Notes: a model not told the origin generated them from the letters alone. Positions 1-7,708 are shown, numbered from the stretch's first letter. The stretch: DNA of 48,179 bases from Nocardioides luteus (GCF_000960475.2 NZ_JZDQ02000044.1:1-48179); one strand, 5' to 3'. Program-made: numbers and translations.

Positions 1-131
1 TGGCCGGAGGCAAGACCGACCTGAAAGACGGCGCGCTGCTGTGTCTGCATCACCACCGGCTGGCCCACAACCCGGCCTACCTCCACGAACGACTACCCGA
101 CGGCACCATCCGATTCACCCGCAGACCCTGA
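1..131 (+). CDS. HNH endonuclease, C-terminal fragment (cut by window edge)
   Basis: The reading frame is open from the left edge and stops with TGA at 129-131. The last 42 residues contain GGKTDLKDGALLCLHHHRLAH, here split as GGKTDLKDGALL then CLHHHRLAH. This is the terminal Cys-x-x-His-His part of the HNH nuclease domain found at the C-terminus of actinobacterial DUF222/13E12-repeat proteins. In that family an N-terminal DUF222 region precedes the nuclease domain, and this part would lie outside the window. The family is multicopy and often linked to repeats, but its biological role is not settled. Only the tail is visible, so whether the gene is intact cannot be judged. Confidence 0.75.
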   Translation, partial: AGGKTDLKDGALLCLHHHRLAHNPAYLHERLPDGTIRFTRRP

Positions 132-275
132 ACCGGTACGAACCGTCCGCCCAAAGCGAGACCGCACATCCCCGTCGAGTCGGCGCAAATGTCCCACAAG
201 AGAAGCGCTCGAGTCGGCCCGACTGTCCCTGCCCGAGCTCCTAGCGGCAGGACAAGGCGGGACACATGCGCCGGC

Positions 276-689
276 TCAGCCTGGAAGCCCGAGCCCACCG
301 CGACGAAGGCTGTCCCGCATCTCGCTGAGCTTCGCGGTCGTGGCCTCGGTCGGCTCGTCCGCCTCGGCGACACGACGAAGAGCATCGTCCAGCTCACCGA
401 GCTTCGCGGAGGACAGGGTTCCTGCTCGCTCGATCAGGTCGTCGCGGGACAGCGTGGTCAGCCAGGTGCACGGGGTGAAGCCCGGGCGCGGGTACGCGAC
501 CCTGAGCACGCCTTCGAAGGGCAGTCCTTCCGTGGCGCCCACCGCCACCTCGACGCCCAGACCGGTGAGGTCGACGCCTGCGGGAGCGACGACCTGCATC
601 ACCTCGATCGCGGACGGGTCGTCTCCCGACAGCACCACGAACGGCCGTCGCTCGTCGAACTCCACCCACCAGACTTCGCCACGTTCCAC
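276..689 (-). CDS. PemK/MazF-like toxin-family protein, apparently without antitoxin
   Basis: The protein has 137 residues. Its N-terminus MERGEVWWVEFDERRPFVVL matches the start of the PemK/MazF fold, in which a conserved GEVWWV..RP(V/F)VVLS strand pair opens the beta-barrel of these mRNA interferases. A GTG start at 687-689 follows an AGGAGG ribosome site (complement of 694-699). MazF proteins are usually about 110 residues; here a C-terminal helical extension with several Glu/Arg (from about residue 85) adds length. No small antitoxin frame precedes it: the upstream 74 bp separate it from the divergent Uma2 gene. It may be a stand-alone MazF-like protein rather than a working toxin. Family call is good, activity is uncertain. 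Confidence 0.7.
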   Translation of the reverse strand: MERGEVWWVEFDERRPFVVLSGDDPSAIEVMQVVAPAGVDLTGLGVEVAVGATEGLPFEGVLRVAYPRPGFTPCTWLTTLSRDDLIERAGTLSSAKLGELDDALRRVAEADEPTEATTAKLSEMRDSLRRGGLGLPG

Positions 690-763
690 GTGTCCTCCTG
701 ATCCGACGAAACGAACGGTTCGCTTACGAAAATGAAGCGCGAGACAGACGGTATCCTCGACGT

Positions 764-1333
764 ATGACCGCGTTGCCCGACTGGATGCGCCCTCCCCGCG
801 AGGAGGGTTGGTACTCCGAAGACCTCGACATGCTCGTCGAGGCGCCGCGTCATACCGAACTCATCGACGGAGTCCTGGTCTTCAATATGTCACCGCAGCG
901 CCGCTGGCACAGTCGGCTCGTCACCGCCCTGACCAACGCGCTGACAGCGCAGGCGCCCGACGGGTTCGAGGTCGACCGGGAGCTGACGGTCGTGCTCGAC
1001 CGGCGCAACCGGCCGGAGCCGGACGTCCTGGTGAGCACGGCTCGGATCTCCGACCAGGCTTCGTACTACGAGGCAGACTCCGTGGTGCTGGTGGTCGAGG
1101 TGGTCTCGCCGGAGTCGGAGCATCGCGACCGGTCGGTCAAACCGCAGAAGTACGCCGAGGCGGGCATCTCCCACTACTGGCGCATCGAGAACGAGGACGG
1201 CGCACCCGCGGTCCACGTCTACGAGCGTGACGACCTGACCAACGCCTACGTCGCGATCGGGATCTTCCGCGACCGGCTCGACGTCCCGGTGCCGTTCCCG
1301 ATCAAGATCGATCTCACCGACCTGCTGCACTGA
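764..1333 (+). CDS. Uma2 family (DUF820) putative restriction-endonuclease-like protein
   Basis: The 189-residue product has the layout of Uma2/DUF820 proteins. There is a short N-terminal strand-turn carrying ELIDGVLVFNMSP, a central RPEPDVLV segment, and a VVEVVSPESEHRD segment followed by K and Y..AGI.HYWRI. These E/D residues and the PD...EVxSP pattern correspond to the PD-(D/E)XK nuclease fold core. The family is abundant in cyanobacteria and actinobacteria; its function is not established. The gene stands alone, divergent from the PemK-like gene. Nothing visible links it to a modification methylase. The start at ATG 764 has only a weak ribosome site. Confidence 0.85.
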   Translation: MTALPDWMRPPREEGWYSEDLDMLVEAPRHTELIDGVLVFNMSPQRRWHSRLVTALTNALTAQAPDGFEVDRELTVVLDRRNRPEPDVLVSTARISDQASYYEADSVVLVVEVVSPESEHRDRSVKPQKYAEAGISHYWRIENEDGAPAVHVYERDDLTNAYVAIGIFRDRLDVPVPFPIKIDLTDLLH

Positions 1334-1357
1334 CCTCCTCGTCCATGACTGGTGCGT

Positions 1358-1384
1358 TGTCACAACCAGCGCACCGCCGGGGTC
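1358..1384 (+). promoter_or_regulatory. ECF41-type promoter upstream of the flavin oxidoreductase
   Basis: TGTCACA (1358-1364) and GGTC (1381-1384) are separated by exactly 16 bp. The known ECF41 target consensus is TGTCACA, 16 bp, CGTC, so the -35 is perfect and the -10 has one change. The same motif lies in front of the ECF41 sigma gene at 3590. The start codon at 1420 lies 35 bp downstream. Recognition by that sigma factor is inferred. Confidence 0.65.
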
Positions 1385-1419
1385 CTAGGGGTATGAACCT
1401 CGACAAGCAGGAGGAACCC

Positions 1420-2607
1420 ATGAGCAAGCCCCACGTGGTGGTCATCGGTGGCGGGTACGCCGGCGTGATGGCCGCCAATCGGCTCACCAAGCGCGACGAC
1501 GTCGCGATCACCCTGGTCAACCCGCGCGACCACTTCGTCGAGCGGATCCGGCTGCACCAGCTGGTGGCCGGGTCCTCGGAGGCCGTGGTGGCCTACGCCG
1601 ATGTGCTCGGCGAGCGGGTGCGGCTGGTGGTCGACACCGTCGGCTCCATCGACGCCGGCGCGCGGACGATCGCGCTCGGGAGCGGGCAGGAGATGACGTA
1701 CGACTATCTGGTCTACGCCGTCGGCAGCGCGGGCACGACTCAGGTCCCGGGGGCGGCGGAGCACGCCTACGGGGTCACGACCTACGAGGAGGCGACGCGG
1801 CTGCGGTCGGTGCTGGACGCGGCTCCGGCCGACGCCCCCGTGATCGTAGTCGGCGGCGGCCCGACCGGCATCGAGGTCGCCTCCGAGCTCGCCGAGGCGG
1901 GCCGGAACGTGACCCTGATCGGCGGAGACAGGCTCGGTCCGTGGCTGCACGAGAAGGGCCGGGCGGTGGTCGAGCGCGACCTGCGACGGCTCGGCGTCGG
2001 CATCGTCGAGGGCACCCGGGTGGCCGAGGTGATGGCCGGCCGGGTACGCCTCGACAACGGCCGAGAGCTCACCAGCGAGGTGACCATCTGGACCGCCGGG
2101 TTCGCCGCGCCGGACCTGGCCCGCGCGAGCGGCCTGACCACCGACGAGCTCGGCCGGCTGATCACCGACGAGACCCTGACCAGCGTCGACGACCACCGGA
2201 TCGTCGCGACGGGCGACGCCGCGGCGCCGTCGGGGCTGGCGTACCGGATGAGCTGCCAGGCCGCCAACCAGCTCGGGCCGCTGGCCGGGGAGACGGTGCT
2301 GGCCCGGCTCGCCGGCGCGACACCGGAGCCGGTCAGCATCGGCTTCGTGGGTCAGTGCATCAGCATCGGCCGCGATCTGGGGCTGGTGAACTTCTCGCAC
2401 CGCGACGACTCGGCCGTGGGCGCCCGTCTTCGTGGCACGCCCGCGGCGAAGGTCAAGGAGCTGGTCTGCCGCAGCACGGTCTGGGCGCTGGGGATGGAGG
2501 CGCGTCGCCCCGGCTCCGCGTTCAGTTTCAAGGACCGTTCGCGTGCCGGACGGGTGCAGGCGGCCGCCGTCACGCCGCCGCTGAAGGAGTCCGGCCTGTC
2601 CCGCTGA
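1420..2607 (+). CDS. NAD(P)/FAD-dependent oxidoreductase, type II NADH dehydrogenase-like
   Basis: The 395-residue flavoprotein has two Rossmann dinucleotide motifs: GGGYAG at residues 10-15 for FAD and GGGPTGIE at 145-152 for NAD(P)H. An ATGDAA flavin-contacting motif lies near residue 288. This is the NDH-2/Pyr_redox_2 arrangement, a peripheral enzyme moving electrons from NAD(P)H to a quinone or other acceptor. ATG 1420 was chosen because GCAGGAGG lies at 1407-1414; longer in-frame starts lack a ribosome site. ECF41 sigma genes are commonly linked to a carboxymuconolactone decarboxylase, oxidoreductase or epimerase ('COE') gene. This is therefore the likely oxidoreductase partner of the sigma factor at 3653, supported by the ECF41-like promoter at 1358. 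The intervening phosphodiesterase gene is unusual. The substrate cannot be told from sequence. Confidence 0.85.
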   Translation: MSKPHVVVIGGGYAGVMAANRLTKRDDVAITLVNPRDHFVERIRLHQLVAGSSEAVVAYADVLGERVRLVVDTVGSIDAGARTIALGSGQEMTYDYLVYAVGSAGTTQVPGAAEHAYGVTTYEEATRLRSVLDAAPADAPVIVVGGGPTGIEVASELAEAGRNVTLIGGDRLGPWLHEKGRAVVERDLRRLGVGIVEGTRVAEVMAGRVRLDNGRELTSEVTIWTAGFAAPDLARASGLTTDELGRLITDETLTSVDDHRIVATGDAAAPSGLAYRMSCQAANQLGPLAGETVLARLAGATPEPVSIGFVGQCISIGRDLGLVNFSHRDDSAVGARLRGTPAAKVKELVCRSTVWALGMEARRPGSAFSFKDRSRAGRVQAAAVTPPLKESGLSR

Positions 2608-2716
2608 GCGTCCGGGCGGCGGTTCGGAAGGAGTTCAGGCGCGGGACGTACGGCGGTCGCCACCGGATCACGCGGTCCGGCCAGATTGAGGGCCACCCTC
2701 ACCGATGGAGACCCCG

Positions 2717-3574
2717 ATGCGAACCCTCGCCCGCTTCCTGGCCGCCGCCCTCGCCGCGACGGCCTTTCTCGCCCCCGCCGCCGCCACCGCGAGCGAGACC
2801 GGCTCGACGCGTACCGCCGTCGAGCTCGGTACGCCGCACCCGCAGGCGCACGCGCACAACGACTACGAGCACGAGCGCCCGCTGTTCGACGCGCTCGAGC
2901 ACGGCTTCACCAGCGTCGAGGCCGACGTGTGGCTGGTCGACGGCGAGCTCCTGGTGGCGCACGACGCGGTGGATCTCGACCCGGCGCGGACGCTGGAGGG
3001 CCTCTATCTCGCCCCGCTCAAGGAGCTCGTCAGCGGCAGGGGCCGCGACGTCTACCCGGGATACGACGGCACCTTCCAGCTCCTGATCGACATCAAGAAC
3101 ACCGGCGAGGCGACGTACGCCGCGGTCGAGAAGGAGCTCGGCGACTACGAGGAGCTCTTCACCCGCTACGAGAACGGCACCGTCAAGGACGGGCCGATCG
3201 AGGCGGTGATCAGCGGCGACCGCCCGCTGGAGACGATGCGGGCCGCGACCGATCGGTTCGGCTTCTACGACGGCCGGATGAGCGATCTCGACTCCGGCAT
3301 GCCGTCCTCGCTGATGCCGCTGGTCAGCGACAACTGGACCAAGGTGTTCCTCTGGCAGGGCATCGGCCCGATGCCGGAGACCGAGCGCCGCAAGCTCCAC
3401 GAGATCGTCGACCGGGCCCACTCCCGGGGATACCGGGTGCGCTTCTGGGCCACGCCGGACACCGACGGCCCCGCGCGCGAGGCCGTCTGGACCGAGCTCC
3501 TCGCGGCCGGGGTCGACCACATCAACACCGACGACCTCGAGGATCTGGACGCCTTCCTGAGCGCCCACGAGTAG
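2717..3574 (+). CDS. Secreted phosphatidylinositol-specific phospholipase C / glycerophosphodiester phosphodiesterase-like protein
   Basis: The protein begins with a typical Sec signal peptide: MRTLARF, a hydrophobic Ala/Leu stretch, then cleavage after an Ala-rich AAATAS. The mature part carries AHNDYEHERPL, GFTSVEADVWLVDGELLVAHD and later DIKN, the catalytic His/Glu/Asp/His core of the PLC-like TIM barrel. A closing WATPDT and HINTDDLEDL segment fits glycerophosphodiesterases. It probably hydrolyses a phosphodiester outside the membrane; the substrate is unknown. ATG 2717 is preferred over ATG 2705 because GGAG at 2707-2710 is ideally spaced for it and the signal peptide then starts cleanly. 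It lies between the oxidoreductase and ECF41 sigma genes. No dedicated promoter was recognised. Confidence 0.82.
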   Translation: MRTLARFLAAALAATAFLAPAAATASETGSTRTAVELGTPHPQAHAHNDYEHERPLFDALEHGFTSVEADVWLVDGELLVAHDAVDLDPARTLEGLYLAPLKELVSGRGRDVYPGYDGTFQLLIDIKNTGEATYAAVEKELGDYEELFTRYENGTVKDGPIEAVISGDRPLETMRAATDRFGFYDGRMSDLDSGMPSSLMPLVSDNWTKVFLWQGIGPMPETERRKLHEIVDRAHSRGYRVRFWATPDTDGPAREAVWTELLAAGVDHINTDDLEDLDAFLSAHE

Positions 3575-3589
3575 AAACTTTCCGGCGCG

Positions 3590-3616
3590 TGTCACAGTCC
3601 CGCGCGCCGTCTCGTC
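3590..3616 (+). promoter_or_regulatory. Perfect ECF41-type promoter upstream of the sigma factor gene
   Basis: TGTCACA (3590-3596), a 16-bp spacer and CGTC (3613-3616) match the described ECF41 consensus at every position. It lies 36 bp before the GTG start of the sigma gene, indicating positive autoregulation, as known for several ECF sigma factors. The match is seen directly; the autoregulation is inferred. Confidence 0.8.
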
Positions 3617-3652
3617 CCAGGGGTGGAAGATGTGACCCGAGGGAGGACGAAC

Positions 3653-4600
3653 GTGACACCTGAGACCGAGATCGAGTTCGAGGAGCTGCGACCGCTGCTG
3701 TTCTCGATCGCCTACCGGATCCTCGGCAGCGTGAGCGAGGCCGAGGACGCCGTGCAGGAGACCTGGATCCGGCTCGAGGGGACCTCGACCGAGCCCGAGT
3801 CGCTCAAGGCCTACCTGTCCACCGTGGTCACCCGCATCTCCCTCGACGTGCTGCGCTCCGCGCGGGTCCGGCGGGAGACGTACGTCGGGCCGTGGTTCCC
3901 CGAGCCGCTGCCGACCGACACCCACATCGATGAGCCGGTGGACATCTACGCGAGCCCGGAGAAGGCGACCGAGCTGGCCGACTCGGTGTCGATGGCCGCG
4001 CTGCTGCTCCTGGAGCGGCTCAGCCCGCTGGAGCGCGCGGTCTTCGTGCTGCGCGAGGTCTTCCACTTCGGCTTCGCCGACATCGCCAAGGCGGTCGACC
4101 GTTCCGAGGCCGCCTGCCGTCAGCTCGCCTCCCGGGCACGACGGCACATGGACGAGGGCAAGCCGCGGTTCGAGGCCGACCGGCGCAAGCGGGCCGAGCT
4201 CTCCGACCGGTTCTTCGAGGCGCTGCGCGACGGCGACCTGGACCAGCTCCAGGCGCTGCTGGCCGCCGACGTCGAGACCGTCAACGACGGCGGTGGTGTG
4301 GCCGGTGGCGTCGGTGGCCGGTTCGGTGCCGAGAAGGCCGCCCGCATCCTGATCGCGGCGGTGCCGCCGCTGCTCGCCATCGGTGCCCGCCTGGAGCAGC
4401 GCGAGCTCAACGGCGAGCCGGGTGCGATCCTGCGCGACGCCGACGGCGCCATCCTCGGCACCTGGACCCTCGACATCCTCGACGGCCAGATCCAGCGGAT
4501 CCGCTCGGTCACCAACCCCGAGAAGCTCGGCCACCTCGGCCCGGTCGCCGACTTGAAGGACGTCGTCCGCCGCCGCAACCGCCACCGCCGCGGGCAGTGA
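3653..4600 (+). CDS. sigJ: ECF41-group (SigJ-like) RNA polymerase sigma factor with fused SnoaL-like C-terminal domain
   Basis: The product is 315 residues, much longer than a classical ECF sigma factor. Region 2 (about 8-75) includes EAEDAVQETWIR. Region 4 (about 110-170) includes LSPLERAVFVLREVF and an HTH around FADIAKAVDRSEAACRQ. A SnoaL-like domain follows (about 180-315). That domain carries the ECF41 hallmarks DGGG (212-215) and NPEKL (288-292, usually NPDKL). In this group the fused domain replaces an anti-sigma factor and tunes activity. GTG 3653 was chosen because GGGAGG lies at 3641-3646; an upstream in-frame GTG at 3623 lacks a ribosome site. A perfect ECF41 promoter lies directly upstream. 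The symbol follows M. tuberculosis SigJ by similarity only. The inducing signal is not visible. Confidence 0.9.
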   Translation: MTPETEIEFEELRPLLFSIAYRILGSVSEAEDAVQETWIRLEGTSTEPESLKAYLSTVVTRISLDVLRSARVRRETYVGPWFPEPLPTDTHIDEPVDIYASPEKATELADSVSMAALLLLERLSPLERAVFVLREVFHFGFADIAKAVDRSEAACRQLASRARRHMDEGKPRFEADRRKRAELSDRFFEALRDGDLDQLQALLAADVETVNDGGGVAGGVGGRFGAEKAARILIAAVPPLLAIGARLEQRELNGEPGAILRDADGAILGTWTLDILDGQIQRIRSVTNPEKLGHLGPVADLKDVVRRRNRHRRGQ

Positions 4601-4602
4601 CG

Positions 4603-4637
4603 CCGCTGGTCGAGCCGGCGAGCGGCTCGACCAGCGG
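4603..4637. terminator. Hairpin between convergent sigma factor and MHS transporter genes
   Basis: A perfect 15-bp stem, CCGCTGGTCGAGCCG (4603-4617) and its complement (4623-4637), surrounds a 5-nt loop. It lies directly after the sigma factor stop codon and before the end of the convergent transporter gene. It probably acts as a bidirectional terminator. There is no long U tract, as is common in actinobacteria. Confidence 0.7.
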
Positions 4638-4643
4638 AGACCC

Positions 4644-5975
4644 TCAGGCGACGGCGCCCTGCGGCGTCGGTGACGTCCGCAGACCGAGGTCGGCGGTGCG
4701 TACGTCCTTGGTCTCGCGGGCGGTGAGAGCGGAGATCGAGGCGACGAGGCAGACGACGGCGGTGTAGCCGGCGGTGACGACCCAGCCACCCTCCTGAACG
4801 CCACCCAGAGCGGTGACGATCGACGGCGTGAACCCGGCCAGCAGGAAGCCGATCTGGGTGCCGATCGCGACGCCGGAGAAGCGCACCGGGGTCGAGAACA
4901 TCTCACCGTAGAAGGAGGGCCAGGTCGCGTTGGCCGCCGCGTAGCCGAACGAGAAGGTCAGGATCGCGAGTGCGAAGACGAGCAGCTCGCTGCCCTGGCT
5001 CATCGAGAGCAGGTAGAACGGCATCAGGACCGCGCTGGCGACGGCGCCGAAGACGAACACCGGCTTGCGCCCGATCCGGTCGGCGAGCCGGCCGAACATC
5101 GGCTGGGTGAACAGCGCCACGACGTTGGCCGCGACGACCAGCCACAGCGTGATCGAGTCGACCATGCCGACCGCGACGCCGTAGGCGATGGCCAGGTTGC
5201 CGAAGACCGTGGAGACGGCCGCGATGAAGGCGCAGCAGATGACCCGCAGCACGTCGACCCAGTGGTCACGCAGCAGCACCGCGAGGGGCAGCTTGGCGAC
5301 CTCGTTGTTGGCCTTGGCCTCCTCGAACTCCGGGGTCTCGTTGAGGCGGCTCCGGATGAAGAACGCCACCACGACCACGACCGCGGAGAGCCAGAACGGG
5401 ATCCGCCAGCCGATGCCGTACTTGATCTCGTCCGGCATCGCGACGACCGGGATGAAGACGAGCGCGGCCAGGATCTGGCCGCCCTGGGTGCCGGTCAGCG
5501 TCCAGGAGGTGTAGAAGGAGCGCTTGTCGTCAGGCGCGTGCTCGAGGGTGAGCGAGCTGGCGCCGGCCTGCTCGCCGGCGGCCGAGAGCCCCTGGAGCAG
5601 GCGGCACACGATCAGCAGTGCGGGCGCGATCCAGCCGGCCTGGTCGTACGTCGGCAGGCAGCCGATCAGGAACGTGCCGCCACCCATCAGCAGGAGGGTG
5701 AACAGCAGCACCTTCCGACGGCCGATCCGGTCACCGAAGTGACCGACGAAGATCGCGCCGACGGGGCGGGCGACGTACGCGAAGGCGAAGGTCGCGAACG
5801 ACATCACCAGCGCGGCGTCACCGGCGCTGGGGAAGAAGACGTGCGGAAAGATCAGCGCCGCGGCAGAGCCGAAGACGAAGAAGTCGTAGTACTCGACCGC
5901 GCTGCCCATGAAGCTGGCCAGAGCGGCCCGGACCGGGGTCTTGCCGTCTCGGTTCTCGGTGACAGGTCCCGCCAT
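4644..5975 (-). CDS. shiA: MHS-family MFS transporter, probable shikimate/quinate:H+ symporter
   Basis: The 443-residue membrane protein has the 12-segment major facilitator layout and opens with SAVEYYDFFVFGSAAALIFPHVFFPS, here written as SAVEYYDFFVFG then SAAALIFPHVFF. This is the N-terminal signature of the metabolite:H+ symporter family (ShiA, KgtP, ProP). GHFGDRIGRRKVLL is the loop 2-3 motif and GRLADRIGRKPVFV is its repeat in the second half. CAT at 5973-5975 gives the start, preceded by GAGGAGGA. It lies 72 bp downstream of the shikimate dehydrogenase gene on the same strand, which is why shikimate or quinate is the preferred substrate. Family assignment is firm; substrate is from context. 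Confidence 0.85.
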   Translation of the reverse strand: MAGPVTENRDGKTPVRAALASFMGSAVEYYDFFVFGSAAALIFPHVFFPSAGDAALVMSFATFAFAYVARPVGAIFVGHFGDRIGRRKVLLFTLLLMGGGTFLIGCLPTYDQAGWIAPALLIVCRLLQGLSAAGEQAGASSLTLEHAPDDKRSFYTSWTLTGTQGGQILAALVFIPVVAMPDEIKYGIGWRIPFWLSAVVVVVAFFIRSRLNETPEFEEAKANNEVAKLPLAVLLRDHWVDVLRVICCAFIAAVSTVFGNLAIAYGVAVGMVDSITLWLVVAANVVALFTQPMFGRLADRIGRKPVFVFGAVASAVLMPFYLLSMSQGSELLVFALAILTFSFGYAAANATWPSFYGEMFSTPVRFSGVAIGTQIGFLLAGFTPSIVTALGGVQEGGWVVTAGYTAVVCLVASISALTARETKDVRTADLGLRTSPTPQGAVA

Positions 5976-5995
5976 CGGGTCCTCCTCGGGGTCGT

Positions 5996-6015
5996 CCCGC
6001 GGTCCTGACCGCGGG
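5996..6015. repeat. Perfect inverted repeat between dehydrogenase and transporter genes
   Basis: CCCGCGGTC (5996-6004) and GACCGCGGG (6007-6015) are perfect complements separated by 2 nt; a real loop would open one or two pairs. It lies inside the 72-bp gap of a two-gene unit on the minus strand. It could lower readthrough from the dehydrogenase gene to the transporter gene or stabilise the upstream mRNA. Function is inferred. Confidence 0.45.
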
Positions 6016-6047
6016 CTGTGGGGGGGTGGATGAAAGTGTTCGGAGAT

Positions 6048-6908
6048 TCAGCCGGCCGCGGCCAGCTCGCGCAGGTGGGCGAGCATCCGCTCGGCATCGG
6101 GCTCGATGCCGGTGATCAGCCGGAAGGCGTCGACGGCCTGGTAGACCGCCATGTGGCCTCCGTGGAGCGTGCGGCAGCCGGCCTCACGCGCCGCCTGCAG
6201 CAGCGCGGTGTCCAGAGGCCGGTACACGATGTCCGCCACCCACAGGTCGGGGCGGAGGAGGCTGGTGTCCAGGGGCGTGCCGGGGTGGTCGGCCATGCCC
6301 ATCGGGGTGCAGTTGACCAGTCCGTCGGCCTCGGGCAGGAGCGCCGGCAGCTTGTCGACGTGGCTGGCCTCGACGGTGCTGTCGGGGTGGTGGCGCCGGA
6401 TCTCCTCGACCCGCGCCTGGGCGCGGTCGACGTCCATGTCGGCGATGATCAGCCGCTCGACGCCCTGGCCCACGAGCGCGTGGGCGACGGCCGAGCCCGC
6501 CCCTCCCGCGCCGATCTGGACGACGGTGCCGAGCGGGGCGTCCGGCATCCCGGTGCGCAGCGCGTGGCCGAACCCGGTGGTGTCGGTGTTGTAGCCGACC
6601 GCACCCTCCTCGGTGAAGACCACGGTGTTGACCGCACCGAGCCGAGCCGCGGTCTCGTCGAGCCGGTCGAGGTGCTCGATCACGAGCTCCTTGCACGGGT
6701 GGGTGATGTTGAGCGCGTCGAAGCCGAGACGCCGGGCGTCCCTCATCAGGTCGCCCACGCCCTCGGCCGGAACCCCCAGGGCGGTGATGTCGAGCGTCTT
6801 GTAGACGTACGACAAGCCGTGCTCGAACCCTTCGCGCATGTGCAGCGCCGGACTCAGCGAGGGTCCGACGCCCGCGCCGATCAGGCCGACAAGAAACGAA
6901 GACTTCAT
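6048..6908 (-). CDS. Quinate/shikimate dehydrogenase (catabolic, probably NAD-dependent)
   Basis: The 286-residue product contains the AroE-fold signatures. GPSLSP (15-20) binds the substrate carboxylate. NITHPCKE carries catalytic Lys73, NTDTTGF carries catalytic Asp109, and GAGGAG (133-138) is the dinucleotide loop. After the second strand the sequence IIADMD has an acidic residue rather than the Arg-rich NADP clamp, favouring NAD+ and thus a catabolic role as in C. glutamicum QsuD. It oxidises quinate or shikimate to the 3-dehydro acid, which the QsuB-like enzyme at 7748 can convert to protocatechuate. ATG 6908 places the start just before the GLIGAGVGPSLSP strand. An operator-like palindrome at 6921-6942 overlaps its promoter region. 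Confidence 0.88.
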   Translation of the reverse strand: MKSSFLVGLIGAGVGPSLSPALHMREGFEHGLSYVYKTLDITALGVPAEGVGDLMRDARRLGFDALNITHPCKELVIEHLDRLDETAARLGAVNTVVFTEEGAVGYNTDTTGFGHALRTGMPDAPLGTVVQIGAGGAGSAVAHALVGQGVERLIIADMDVDRAQARVEEIRRHHPDSTVEASHVDKLPALLPEADGLVNCTPMGMADHPGTPLDTSLLRPDLWVADIVYRPLDTALLQAAREAGCRTLHGGHMAVYQAVDAFRLITGIEPDAERMLAHLRELAAAG

Positions 6909-6920
6909 CTGGGCGATCCT

Positions 6921-6942
6921 TAATGTACGAACTAGTACGTTA
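6921..6942. promoter_or_regulatory. Palindromic operator upstream of the shikimate dehydrogenase gene (copy 1)
   Basis: TAATGTAC (6921-6928), a 6-bp spacer and GTACGTTA (6935-6942) form an inverted repeat matching at 7 of 8 positions. The same design, with the same 6-bp spacer, occurs at 7709-7730 between the divergent TetR and QsuB-like genes. It is therefore the probable binding site of that TetR regulator. Confidence 0.65.
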
Positions 6943-6993
6943 CGAGAGTGAAGGGCATCACATTCCACCCCCGCTCGTCAACCCCCGCACGGC

Positions 6994-7030
6994 AAAGAGC
7001 CCGTCCCCGCAGTGCGGGGACGGGCTCTTT
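6994..7030 (-). terminator. Strong hairpin terminator after the TetR gene
   Basis: A perfect 17-bp stem (6994-7010 with 7014-7030) has a 3-nt loop AGT. The left arm begins AAAGAGCCCG, so the transcript read on the minus strand ends the stem with CUUU. It lies 11 bp after the end of the TetR gene and isolates it from the dehydrogenase-transporter unit. Confidence 0.85.
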
Positions 7031-7041
7031 CGGGCCGCAGC

Positions 7042-7665
7042 TCAGTGAGCGGTGAGCCAGCCGACCACGATGTCGCCGAGGATGCGTCGGTTGCGCTCGC
7101 GCACGTCGGGGGCGAGCATGTCGCGGCCGAAGAGGAACCCGAACGTCGCGCTGTTGGCGACCTGGAAGACGCAGTAGGCGCTGATCATCATGTGTACGTC
7201 GACGGCGTCGACGTCGGCTCGGAGCTCACCGGAGGCGCGACCGCGGGCGAGGACGTCCTCGAGGACGGTGGCGGCCGGGGCCCCGAGCTCGCGCAGCGAC
7301 TCGACCTTCTCCATGTGCCGGCCCCGGTGGATGTTCTCGACGGAGACCAGGCGGATGAAGTCGGGGTGGTCGACGTGGTGGTCGAAGGTCAGCTCGGCGA
7401 TACGACGGATCGCGTCGACCGGCTCCAGATCACCGGCGTGCAGGTTCTGCTCGAGATCGCGGATCCGGCGATAGGCAGCCTCGAGCACGGCCAGGAACAG
7501 CCCCTCCTTGCCGCCGAAGTAGTAGTAGATCATCCGCTTCGTGGTGCGGGTGCGCTCGGCGATCTCGTCGACCCGAGCACCCGAATAGCCCTGCTCCGAG
7601 AACACCTCGGTCGCGACCTCGATCAGCTCGGACCGGGTGCGTTCGGCATCGCGCGACTGAACCAT
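7042..7665 (-). CDS. TetR-family regulator of the shikimate/quinate genes
   Basis: The protein has 207 residues. An N-terminal TetR helix-turn-helix is seen in GARVDEIAERTRTTKRMIYYYF, here GARVDEIAERTRTT followed by KRMIYYYF, then GGKEGLFLAVLE. The C-terminal helical domain (about 70-205) is of the TetR_C/QsuR-like ligand-binding type. It is divergent from the QsuB-like gene with 82 bp between starts. Two copies of a TAATGTAC-N6-GTAC palindrome flank the regulon: one in this divergent region and one before the dehydrogenase gene. Shikimate, quinate or a dehydro-derivative is the likely inducer, by context only. Confidence 0.85.
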   Translation of the reverse strand: MVQSRDAERTRSELIEVATEVFSEQGYSGARVDEIAERTRTTKRMIYYYFGGKEGLFLAVLEAAYRRIRDLEQNLHAGDLEPVDAIRRIAELTFDHHVDHPDFIRLVSVENIHRGRHMEKVESLRELGAPAATVLEDVLARGRASGELRADVDAVDVHMMISAYCVFQVANSATFGFLFGRDMLAPDVRERNRRILGDIVVGWLTAH

Positions 7666-7708
7666 GCCCCGAGCCTAGAGCACGCCCCACTTCCCAAGGC
7701 GCAACAAT

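Noticed and set aside
712..722. CGAACGGTTCG inverted repeat between the PemK-like and Uma2 genes
   Set aside because: An 11-bp symmetric sequence is short and single-copy here; nothing supports an operator beyond its position.
2699..4906. A 735-residue open frame on the minus strand across the phosphodiesterase and sigma factor genes
   Set aside because: It lies antisense to two well-supported genes, is low in complexity and rich in Arg/Gly/Ala/Asp, and has no family features. Long open antisense frames are expected at this GC content.
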